Shown here piece by piece: positions 44,808 to 55,597 of a DNA stretch of 64,000 nt. The notes beneath the pieces are model-generated. The model made no database searches. It saw only the letters and a list, made by a program, of their open reading frames with translations, and was not told where the DNA came from. Made by a program: the position numbers and the translations under genes. Position 1 is the first letter of the stretch. The number at the start of each line of letters is the position of its first letter. Origin of the DNA: Aphrocallistes beatrix (taxonomy: Eukaryota; Porifera; Hexactinellida; Sceptrulophora; Aphrocallistidae); contig OY725495.1 of NCBI GenBank assembly GCA_963281255.1, positions 2,418,001 to 2,482,000 of the forward strand, given 5' to 3'.

Positions 44808-45412
44808 TTAAAAACAAGTGTCCCATGGGAAATACCAACCTTAAGTCTACTATAAGTTGTTGATTTAGGATGTTTGGATGTTATTTAATATTAGAATACA
44901 ATAAAAACTAATGGAAATCATAAAAAATTGCATTGTCGCCTGTTTTTAGCAATTTAAAAAATCAAATTTACAAAGGAGGAATATTTAGTTACAAAAGAGT
45001 AAAAAACTCGGTTTTGGAAAGATCTCGTGACGTAGAACAAAATGATAGACAGATTTTCGATATTCTACTTTAGAAAAACGTTAAAATATTTTTCGTTACG
45101 AAAATCTGCTTTAAATATTGTAGCAACGAAATTGGAAAGAAAAAATTAATTGGGTTAAAATTGAAAATTCGAATCCTATTATTTTCTTTATTCAACCATT
45201 TCGTGTAAGAATAATTGAGTAAAAGAGGCATAAGCCATTGAAATTTCCTTGAACGTCCTCAATAAATTAGATGATTTGGGAAAATAAAATTTTTTTCAGC
45301 TCCTGAAAAATCTATTTTGCAGATAACTCATCGAGAACAGGTTCCACAAAAAATTCAGGTGAAAATGATGAAAACTTTTTGAGTTAGTTTTGGAAAGAAA
45401 CACCAACCTTAA

Positions 45413-46328
45413 GGACTAAATGTATATTCTGCCTTTCCAAGCTTTTCTCCAGCAGGCTTTCGATGTTAATTTGGGGCACTTTAAATAAATTGCATTTTCC
45501 AAATAAAATAAGGTTCTTATACAAATGTTTTTGGAGTAACGAGGATTGCATTCCCTAAATTGGGGGAAGGTAAAACAATTTTTCATAATCTTTTAAATTC
45601 AGTCAATTGTTTCCTAAAACTTGAGTATATGCATGATTCTAGAATAATTACATTACTCAAGCCTTAAGAAACCACTCACCTTTGGAATCTTGTTGTTTTA
45701 TTAGTCATTACAGCTCTTGGAATGGCTCGATACCATTTTCACGAAGAGCACCATCTTTTTGGTAAATTAAAAAAACTTCATGGTGTGTTCTACTCCTCTG
45801 TAGTTGGAAGTAAAGCCAGGCGCGACACAAGACATCTCTTCCAAATATTGATTAATGCAATTAGTGTTGTCAAATGAGGCATTATAAATGAGTAATAGAA
45901 ATGATATAGTACAATAATACAATACGTAAGTGTTGTATGCGAAGTAAAATAAATATTGTGGTTACATCATATTTTCAAAATGAATTTTTAATCAACCCAT
46001 GAACACAAAATATGTAATAATTGTATAGTTTATGATAACAGTATTAATTTGGCGGTTTTTGGATTGAATATACTAAGCAATCGATGGTACTATTTTTTGG
46101 TGACTGCCATTGCCTTATCTATAGAATGCTATGGTTAGAGATAGAAGGTTGAAAATTTCAAGAGTTGTTCCATATCATTATGCGCTAACGTATGAATGAC
46201 TCGATTTATTGTTGATGATTTACCAAAAAAACATACGTTTTTTCACCGATTTGTTTAATTTTTTCAGTGCAGATATGTTCGCAGAGTTATCTGCAAAATT
46301 GCATTAATAGATAAAGAAATGATTTAGT
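45413..46328. other. No gene seen
   Basis: AT-rich DNA. 46060-46140 resembles the mirrored word order at 32225-32320, a remnant of the GGATACCGC family. Confidence 0.45.
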
Positions 46329-49190
46329 GTTAGTGTTTCCTTCCAGAACTACCTCAAAAAGTTTTCATTATTTTCTCCTGAAATCTTTTGTGGAAACTGT
46401 TCTCGATGAGTTATCTGCAAAAATACACTTTTCGGGAGCTCAAGAAGCAAGAATTTTATTTTTTTCCAAATCACCTAATTTATAGACGACATTCAAGGAA
46501 ACTTCATTGGCTAATGCCTCTTTTACCCAATTATTCTTGCACGAAATGGTTAAATAAAGAAAATAATAGGAATAGAATTTTCAATTTTCACTCAATTAAT
46601 TTTTTCTTTACAATTTCGTTACTACAATATTTAGAAGCAGATTTTTGTAAGGAAAAATATTTTAACGTTTTGCCAAAGTAGAATATCGAAAATCTGTCTA
46701 TATCATTTTGTTCTACGTGACGAGATCTTTCCAAAACCGTCGAGATTTTTACTCTACGACCTATGTAACTGAGAAAAGAATGTGCAAGATTCCTCCATTG
46801 TAAAATTGATTATTTTAAGGATACCGCACTCGTAAAAACATATGATTTGTATTACAGCATACGATGAAAGTAGAGCTATAAGAGATGTTAAGCGTGGGGA
46901 GGTATCTCCATCAAGAAATACTGGCACATTCCAAACCGTTTTTGATTCTCATTTCTAGATTTTGAGATACAGTATCTCAAAGTCTGTTTTTTAAATTTTC
47001 CGCTAGCACATCTTAATGGTAGAAATTTAGGCACTCAAAAAATTGTTTAGGACATACCAAGAAATCAAACGCTTCCAAAATCGAATCATAGATAGTCTAC
47101 CATATTTGCAACTTCATAGGACCAGAAGAAAGTGAAAATGACAAATATTGTAAATTTTATCAGTGTCCGAAAAAAAAGGGCCAAAAAAGGGCCAAAAATG
47201 TCTGTTTTTTTGGGGAAATCAGGAATAAAATCACCGAGTTAGAATATATCCAAAAAATGGTGGTCCTACGTTCATCGCCTAATGATATGAAACAACTCTT
47301 GAAATTTTCAAACTTCTATCTAAAAACAAATTTGAGAAATAATTCTGTAAAGACGGTCAATTTTGAAATTTTAAAGTCCCGAGATATAGAGATTTTAAGT
47401 TGAGGTGTTCAGAATAATGTAAAATGAGTTATTAATAATGCACATAAGCATCCACAGACATTTATTCGCATCCATACTGCTGATTTAGGTATATTAAAGC
47501 CAAATATTTACCAAAAATAGCAAAAGTACCCTGAAATCCACAAATTTCCTTGAGGCCCCTATTGTATATAATATTTCATATTCCTTGCACTGCGAAGTAT
47601 AATCTATCAGTTTAGAATGAATAAAAAGCTTCCAAAAAGTATATTAAGAAGTTAGAGCGAAAGTCTACGACTTTTAGTTTCGAAGTTAGGATTTTCGAAA
47701 AATGCTACATCATCATATGACAAAAATTTAAAACTTAACAATCCATACGGTGTAGTGCAATTATTATCAAAGAATCATATATGTACACTCATAAAAAGTA
47801 TATTAGGAAGTGAGAACTAAGAATTTGGACTTGTATTTATAAAGATAGAGAGATATCTCTTTTTGGACCCTAAATGGGGGTTTTTGACCGAATCTGCGAG
47901 GTCCAAGGCCAGAACTTTCAATTAATTATCAAAAGTTCTCCAATTTTTCTGTACTTATTATTAACGGCAATTGTATTCACTATTTAGCATAATAGCTAAA
48001 TTTGGACACATATTTAATGATTAGATTCGCCATTTTCTAATAGATTCAAAGTTCTCCATAGAATTTGTATTACAATTAAATCAATGATAAGTCGAGAATT
48101 ATTTATTTTTTGACAAAGGAATGGTCGAGGAACCTATATATTTTCGCATATATCCTTATATTTTCGCATATATCCTTTTATTTAAGGATATAATCTATTA
48201 TATATCTACAATAGTTTTTAAGATATGACATCAGCCTCTTTCGGGACCTTAGAGGGATATTATGGCCGAACTTTACCTATAATATGCGATATCTCAAGAA
48301 CAAATGGTCGGATCTGAACAAATTTTTTTTTGAAACAATCAGAATTTTATTTCTAACCCAGGGATCGCTAAATATCTGAGATCAAACTTGCGATTTCCAG
48401 AGGATTATATAAATGAACTCCCTTATAGAGCTATTTTGTTTGGATTTTATTTGCCCATTCTTTTAAATCTTTGTGTTTTATAATCTCCAAAGGTGCTAAA
48501 ACAATGTTAAGGTTCATATCATTAAAAAAATATCAAATAAGTTAAAAACTAATTGGTAAATGAGTTAAAATTCTCTAATAATTTTTCAATTTTTATTAAC
48601 GCTAAACTTTAGGGGGTTATTTCGCAAAAAATAAAAGAAAATGCCGTCCAAATAGTGCTATCAGATGGTAGACCGATCAGTAATACAATGAAATTAGCAA
48701 TTAAACATTTTGCTTTTTTTTTACGACAGGCAAGATTTTTCGAGGGCGGTATCCTTAAGTGCTCAAAACAGGCTACAAAGCAATTTTCTTCAGAAAGGCT
48801 TGATTTCAATTAGTTTTTACTGTATCCTAGTATTAAATAACATCCAAACATACTAAATCAACAACCAAAAATTATCACATCATGACACCTTCAAAAGTGT
48901 GAAAAAGTGGTCAGTTATTACTGGGGACCCAAAAATGACCATGACCGATAGTATCCCCCGAAATCCCATATCTATTACTTAATTTGACTATGCCAGGTCG
49001 TTATTTTAATACTGAATTCGTGCTCAGCACTAAATTTCCAGCAATTTGATATATATATTGACCATATTTGGAAAATATTTTGGTTGCCTTTTCCTAGCAA
49101 CGGTCAGAAATGTACAAAAATTCCTGGCCTTTGCTAGGTACGGTCAAAAAAAAATGTTTCTAAATATGGTTAAGGTTTAAGTATCCTGCA
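46329..49190. repeat. Foldback family F copy split by a GGATACCGC element
   Basis: The arm GTGTTTCCTTCCAGAACTAC (46340) through GATTATTTT (46814) resumes at AAGTGCTCAAAACAGGC (48757) and runs to the TAGCAACGGTCAG core near 49100. The ends are worn. Confidence 0.7.
46819..48754. mobile_element. GGATACCGC non-autonomous element, TTAA/TA flanks
   Basis: The ends GGATACCGCACTCG and, reversed, GGATACCGCCCTCG lie next to TTAA (46815-46818, 48755-48758). The empty site TTTTTTAAGTGCTAAAAACAGG is at about 41735. About 1.94 kb contains no frame longer than about 66 codons. Fragments occur at 11072 and 31755-32335. Confidence 0.78.
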
Positions 49191-49810
49191 TATTCATTAT
49201 GGTGGAAATTTTATTCCGATTCTTTTGAAATTCTATGTGCGAATATGGATTACCCAGATATGTCCAAAAATGCAAAATATTACTTAATTACTATCATTTT
49301 AAAAATTAAAAAAATTCTGTGTCCCGACCCTGTTGACAATTTTTTGAAAAATTGAATAATTAATTTCAGCCGAAAACTTTCGAAATGCAAACCGAAACCT
49401 ATAAAAATAATTCTAAATACTTTATAATATTTAATATTAAGCTTGTTTTAGTTATTTTACTTCAAACATCAAATCACATATTCAATTTCGGAAAAAAAAG
49501 TCTTTCTTTTGAATAAGATCTTTCTTTTCACTTATATTAATTATCTGAAGTATTAAGATCATTTATTTCCTAGAGATATCTCTAAAACCGTTGAGATTTT
49601 GTAAAACGACCCTATATAGCCTAAGTTATGCTAAAAGAAGCTTAAAAAAAATCATCCTGAGAAACGCCCTGATAAGTGTTAATCTTTAAGAAACCCAGTA
49701 AAATTAATGATAATACGTATTTAATAACACAAAGGTACTTGTAGTTATATCATGTTAAGTAACACAAAATATAATGTACTATTAAATAACTACATAAACA
49801 CAAAATAAAA
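49191..49810. other. No gene seen
   Basis: AT-rich 3' flank of the second Mutator-like gene. Confidence 0.45.
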
Positions 49811-52418
49811 CTATGTACGTTGACATTGTGGACATATCCATACTCCTTCTTCTTCTACACTACAAATATAGACATTTAAATTATTTAGACAAAAAACATG
49901 AAACCATTCTAAACAAATCTCACAACTAATCCAATCAAAAATATTAGTACTAGAGACTTTCCTACTACTGCTTAACACACCACTATCATCATCACCTCCA
50001 CACAACTTACAGCACTCGACCTTACTAGCACTAGCACCCTTAGTGACAAAGGAATATGTCCCGCTCTTATAACCATCACCGATCCTTTTTGCCCGACGAC
50101 GTGATTTTTTAATAGAATATCTACGTTTAGGATAAATCGTATCTATCTGGTATTCACTGTGATAAAGCCTATCCTTGTCAACAACATTACAATGCCTTAT
50201 TAACGTATGACCAGGTACTAATCCCAACATTTCAACTAATTCTAAAATACCTGAAAACCCGTCATTATATCTTATAACTGCGAGACTTGCTCCGAAATGC
50301 ATCAGGTCCAAATCAATTGCAGTTGTTTTACTGACAGTAGACCAGATTAGATGATGTAATGCCTCGTTCAAATTCGATGTCTTCCCACCCTTCACCTTAT
50401 CCAAGAACTCAAGTGATATATACGGTCCGATAATGCCTAAGATACGGTCCTTACACCTTTGAGAGAGAGCTCTTGGATGGGAGGGAATAGGGTCTCCTAA
50501 AAACTTTGCTTTTTGGTAATGGCACCAAGAACCTTGACCAACAGGACACTACTGATGCATTTCGGAGCAATTCTCATCAGTTGCAGATAAATGATAAACT
50601 ATAGCTAATAATAAATTACGTATTTCTGATAAAGAACGATGCGAGTTGGTCTTGATGGTAAACCCATATAAAGAAACAATTGTATCTATCATTGCATCAG
50701 ACATCAATTCAATCTCAGAACAAATCTCCAAATCATCCGAACCATTCCATTTATTTCGAATAAGTTTAGAATCTCTAAACATGATAGGTTTATAAGACTG
50801 ACGAATCACCTTTTTATCCTTCTCTTTGTTAGGTTAGATAGCTTATTTGCCATAGAAATCTTGTTGGAAAAATATAGTCCTTCTGTTTCTCGAATAAATG
50901 CATTCTCAACCTCTTTTGGACGTGGCTAAGACATTCTTTACGAGAAATTACCATACCAAATTCACCATAAATATCCATTTCTATCAATAAATTTACACTT
51001 TTATCATCTCCATCTGCTACAAGAGTAGAATATAACAACTTTTGATCTATAGACTTGCGAAATACGACAGGAGCTAATTTTGACTCCAGCGCAACTGAAT
51101 TTACATTACCATATTCTTTGGCTTGGTAGGTTTTCTAGTGTTCGACTAGCCAAAGGCAATAATTTTCTCTTGATAGCCGTTTATCTCTTAGAGCTTCTTG
51201 CTTCTCGATGCAATATCTGCAGCCATTGCAAGCAACTTCAAAGCTCAAAACTTGGCCGGTTTCTATGGAAATGGCTGCCGCAAAGCAGTATCTAGCAAAA
51301 CCACCCCCTCCTTTACCACTTCTCTTTTGATACGCCCCATCGTAAGAAACTGACACATTCAAAAGTTCTTCGCCTGATTTACCATGCAAATCCATTAATT
51401 TTTGAGCTGCACGGTTGCAACTGCGTACAGCCATTTCCATAGAAACATTAGATAGTTTTTTGTGTGCAGCATAGAACGCCCTATTGGCTAGGGTAGAAGG
51501 TAAACCTATCATTGAATTTATTGTATCTAATCCGCTTTTACCAATTCCAGCTATTCTCCCGCCTAATATCTGTAATAAATTGTGGCCAAACATTATTTTA
51601 TTATCACACCTAGGGAGCGTGTATAATCCTGAGGAATGTCTGCACTGATCGCAGATGATAAAATAATGTTTGGCAATCCCGTTTACAAAAGATGACTGGT
51701 AAAACTCCAGCTTTCCTTTTTTGCAATTTCGACATACTGAAGTGTCTGCTAAACAACATTCTAAAATGCCAATATCAATCAGCGCTTGACCATCAACTTT
51801 GGCTAGATCCTTCATGATTGGATTATCCTTTCCCATGACAAATATTTCCATTTCAGTATATTCTATATTGCTAATATTACTGATACTAACCTTCTTTTGA
51901 GAGGCGGTAGGTTGAACATCACCAAATTCTAAATAACTAATACTACCATCAACTGTCTCGTCCAACTTTGCTGCCTTAGTATTAAGTTCCAAATCCTGAA
52001 ACTCATCTGTAATAGTTACTTGACTACAGGGGACAGGGGATGGGGATAACTCAAAAGATCTAATACCGTGAAATACTTTCTTCCTTTTTTTACCAAAATA
52101 CTTTCTTTTAGGCACATAAACAGACTTACACATAGTACTAGACGCCACAAATTGAATAGGTGCCTCAGATGGTTCAACAAATTCAAAATTATTAGGGACA
52201 TTTAAACTAAACTCAGTCGATACTTCCTTATCTTGATTCTTTGGACCAGGTTTCGATTCAACTCCACCAATTACGAGTAACATATAAATTACACAAGCGA
52301 GAAGAGGTAGGGATATGTCGCAAGTAACCACTAGCTGAGATGGGTTAAGGCAAGAATTTCGTACTTTTCTGGTCCCCCAGTTACCAATTCTGGCTCTCCA
52401 GAGCTCAATTGAGATCAT
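49811..52418 (-). pseudogene. Mutator-like transposase with C-terminal PHD finger, copy 2
   Basis: The gene starts at 52418. Its N-terminus has a hydrophobic stretch followed by a degenerate 2A-like motif (GGVESKPGP). A zinc-type region (CRNCKKGK...CDQCRHSSG) leads to the core: SYDGAYQKRSGKGGGG, then after an in-frame TAG (51135-51137) VADGDDKSV, CLSHVQKRL, GSWCHYQKA and NLNEALHHLIWS. The D, D and E boxes align with copy 1. The end is a Cys4-His-Cys3 PHD finger (CKLCGG...CEICLEWFHVFC...CPQC, 49820-50040). There are further breaks near 50825 and 50545. Between breaks the frames are open and the conserved boxes are in place. It is clearly a different subfamily from copy 1 because the alignment is limited to motifs. 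Confidence 0.8.
52242..52268 (-). other. 2A-like motif, degenerate
   Basis: The codons read G-G-V-E-S-K-P-G-P directly after a hydrophobic stretch (LLACVIYMLLVI). The family consensus is D-(V/I)-E-x-N-P-G-P; here the Asp and the Asn are replaced, so translational skipping is doubtful. Confidence 0.5.
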
Positions 52419-53142
52419 TGCACTTCGTCGAGAAATAGAGAATAAGAGAAACCAAAAAGGAAGAAATAATACAGGAAAAATACAATTAATTAATATAGAA
52501 GCATTTGGGATTTTTCTATTTATACTAGTAAAATTGCTTAAACCGGAAATGACTCAACACATTCCTGTGGCAAGCGTGGATTTTAAAGGAATCGTGCTTT
52601 GCAAAATTGAGAGGATTGCCTCTTCAATCAATCTCTGCCATAATATCTGAACACATTTAAAACCTAAATATCACTGTCAGGAAAGAAGAATTTCTGACCT
52701 AACCTCGAGCAGAGTAACAATCCGTACTCTGATACTTGGACCGACTGAGATAATTGAAATGATGTAACCTACTGGTGAAAAAATTGTATTTTGAAAGAAA
52801 TGTATTCTTAGTACTAGACATTGATATTTTTGAATTTTGGATATTTTTTGGTTTCCAAAATCATAATTTCGTTACATTTAGTTAAAAAAAGGTAAATTAT
52901 ACAATGCATACCGTAATTTAGGAAATATTAAAATTTATTCAATGACCTTCCGTAAGTGATCTAGTTAGAAAACAAGCTCCCTAAATGTCCATGGCATACT
53001 GGTCTCTGATAGCTAAACCTCACTCTCTCGTCTGGGTTGCCTGTCCTCATAATCTACCCTTTAGCCCAATAAATATACAATTTGAGATAAATAAATTCAT
53101 ATGATAAATAAAACTACATTACACGATACAAATTTCAAGTAA
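52419..53142. other. Flank with a short dispersed repeat
   Basis: 52500-52580 (GCATTTGGGATTTTTCTATTTATACTAG ... GGCAAGCGTGG) matches 31500-31610. There is no other feature. Confidence 0.5.
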
Positions 53143-53361
53143 TTACACGCTGTCAGCGCTATCTGTACCACCCGCACCAACGACCAGCCTCAGCAACGAA
53201 AGTTCTCTGCCCTGGGATTCCACAGTGGCCACCAATCGCTCCACTTTCTCTTCAAGTGCAGTCAGCCGCTGCAATCGCATATGACTTTCAACGCGAAAGA
53301 CTTCAATTTGATCCCTGAGTAAATCATTCTGCTCACGTAACAAGTGCATTTCAGATTCCAT
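53143..53361 (-). CDS. Small coiled-coil protein, unrecognised
   Basis: The ATG-initiated frame has 72 residues and almost the whole length follows a heptad pattern with Leu/Val/Ile at a and d (LLREQNDLLRDQIEVF...LTALEEKVERLVATV). It ends in a short Gly/Asp/Ser tail. The codon composition is GC-richer than its surroundings, as in the gypsy pol frame at 9163-10695. It could be a remnant of a retrotransposon Gag coiled coil, a small accessory ORF of a transposon, or a host exon. It lies 725 bp upstream of the Mutator-like gene on the same strand. No family could be assigned. Confidence 0.4.
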   Translation of the reverse strand: MESEMHLLREQNDLLRDQIEVFRVESHMRLQRLTALEEKVERLVATVESQGRELSLLRLVVGAGGTDSADSV

Positions 53362-54004
53362 GCGGAAAAAACAACAAAAAAAATAGAAAATATAGGTGTA
53401 TTAGTGGAGAAAAAGTAAGATGTTATCAAACTGTTTGTTGAGCATATTTATAGAGGCACAAGTTACTCAAATCTTTTTTCAACTGATTTTCAACTGACCA
53501 ATCAGCATTAAGTATAGCTTGCGATGCGATACTACTGAAGTGCAACTTCCTTTTGCACTGACTATTTCGCAAGGAATTATTGTTTGTGTAAACGTTTTCA
53601 AGTTTCCAATGCAACCATTGAAACAATCTCTTTAGCAGTTCCAAAACTGATATTAGACTTCATCTCTCTTGCGCTGTGCAGCTAGCGAACACTACGTGTC
53701 CTTTTCACGTTTCTAGTGCCTCCCAATTTCTCAATTAATTTACTTAAATATTATTTTTATTAAGCACAACTCTAGCAAACCGTCTAAAAATAAAGAAATT
53801 TCTAATTCACTAAATTTTGTCATAAATTTTGCAAAAGTGAGACTCACTCAAGTAAGAATAACTCGAAAGCAACATGACTTTCCTTGATAAAAATTTCCAA
53901 GAATCTATCAAATGTATAAAGGAAGCGAAAAATGCAATAAAACAATTTTATGAAGTAGCTTTATCTTTTTCGAAATTTTTAGGAAATTGTAGGATACTTA
54001 AACC
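53362..54004. other. No gene seen
   Basis: AT-rich DNA with one short minus-strand frame (53426-53644) lacking any domain. Confidence 0.45.
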
Positions 54005-54290
54005 TTAATATATATATCAAATTGCAGGAAATCTAGTGCTGAGCATGAATTCAGCATTAAAAAGATGATCTGGCACTGTTAAAAGAAGTTATAGCTGTGT
54101 GACATTTCGCATTTAAAATGTGTCATTTTTAGACCGACACCAGGTGATACAAGTGGCGAAATTTTGGGGCTGGAGTTATAAAAATCGGAATTATTGTTTA
54201 GAACCCCTATAAGGATCTAAAAATGATAAAAAAGCAATTTGGGCACATTTTTACTAAAAAACAAGTGTCCCATGGGAAACACTAACCTTA
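54005..54290. repeat. Foldback family F, end arm
   Basis: It runs from the core (ATATATATCAAATTGCAGGAAATCTAGTGC) to the CACTAACCTTA terminus, matching 42580-42839. Confidence 0.8.
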
Positions 54291-54540
54291 TCGCTAGTAG
54301 AGGTGTCCATTGTATTATGAAGTTTAAGCAACTCACTAGTCGTTTAATACACACAATTTATATTAGGCACGTGGTTTTGTCAATACTAGATAGTATTTAG
54401 TAGCATCAAAATCATTGAGTATTGTATGTGCTCGCTGCATTTTTTGGATTCCTAATTTTAGCTCCCATAGACGATAATACAGCGCAAATAATTTTTCCTG
54501 AGAATTCACTAGTCGTTAGTTCCTATTTGAGCCTTTATTC

Positions 54541-55012
54541 TATTTCAAAGTGACATTGTTTAATTTGGATGCATCTTTTAATTCGTTCTGGCATACTAAC
54601 TGTCAAATTTTTCATAATATCTCGATCAATTGATGCCCATGCCGGTTATACCCTATATTTAGCTCATTTGTGGTGGTGACTGATTCAAACTCATCTACCT
54701 TCCCTTTCAGTAAAGACCAAAGATTTTCTATTGGGTTTAGGTCTGGTGAACTACCTGGCCACACGCCTTTCTCAACTTTCATTACACCATTGTTTTAGCA
54801 GTATGGACAGGTCCACCATATTGCATGAATATTGCTTTCGACATGTTTCTCAACATCTGAACCTTCAGAACAGACCATGTTTTTCGTCTACGATTGATTG
54901 CAGCCATACATGTCTTTTCTAATATATGGCCAATATAGTAAGAAGTATTGACAGTCTGTTTTGGTTCAACAAAATGAAGTTGTGATAGAGCCTGATGCAT
55001 CATTCCTCAGAC
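54541..55012 (-). pseudogene. Tc1-like transposase, C-terminal part, catalytic Asp lost
   Basis: The minus strand reads KVPPKSMV*GMMHQAL, then FMQYGGPVHTAKT and, after a frameshift near 54785, WPGSSPDLNPIENLWSLLK. The last motif holds the catalytic Glu of the DD34E triad. In the second box the family has QDG.P.HTA; here Asp is replaced by Tyr. A TGA replaces the conserved Trp of MVWG. The N-terminal HTH region is missing, cut near 55012 where Helitron-like sequence begins. It is unrelated in sequence detail to the Tc1 at 63406. Confidence 0.85.
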
Positions 55013-55597
55013 CATCGATTTAGGCGGAACCTTGATCGTTTAGAAAAATCACCAAATTTGTCAAAAATCACCAAAAATCACCAAATTTGTCAATTTTGAA
55101 ATTTTGATGCGTAATGATGACGTCTTAACAAAGTGATGAGTCATCATTTTTTGATGAAAGTCGCATCATATGTGAGGTATGTTAATATACAGATTCTATT
55201 AAAATTTCAGCCTTCTATCTCGTATAATGGCTGAGTTATGCCCGAATAACTGTGTTGCTTAACTAATAAAAATGTGATAATGACGTCATAATTCCATGAT
55301 GAGTCGACATTTTGCTCTGAACTCAGTACTTACTGGAGCCATAGTCAAAAAACTCCCACATGCCAAAAATCAGCCTTCTGCGCCCGGCAGTTTCAATCAA
55401 TTCGTTATATATATATATATACACAATAATCGAGTTTTAAAGTTGGCCTTTCCTATAGGCATTTTGTTTTTTATCAAAAAATTGCCAAAAGTCCTTTTTA
55501 ATCATTTTAGGATCACTAAAGGGGTTCTGAACATTAATTTCAATTTTTAGAATTTCAAAGCTAATATTTCGCCACTTGGAGCCACTTGTACCACCTG

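Larger units (their letters stand above)
41265..45412. repeat. Foldback family F, block of nested copies
   Basis: Runs of family-F sequence start at TTAAGGTTGGTGTTTCC (about 41265) and end at ACACCAACCTTAA (45400-45412). They carry the GAATTC..GCTCAGCACTAGATTTCCAGC and TAGCAACGGCCAGGAAT cores twice (41985-42620 and 44360-44580). Three later elements interrupt it (42020-42455, 42840-44807, 43347-44115). No coding sequence is present. Confidence 0.75.

Noticed and set aside
51080-51295. Plus-strand frame over the second Mutator-like gene
   Set aside because: It is antisense to conserved transposase boxes and has no domain.
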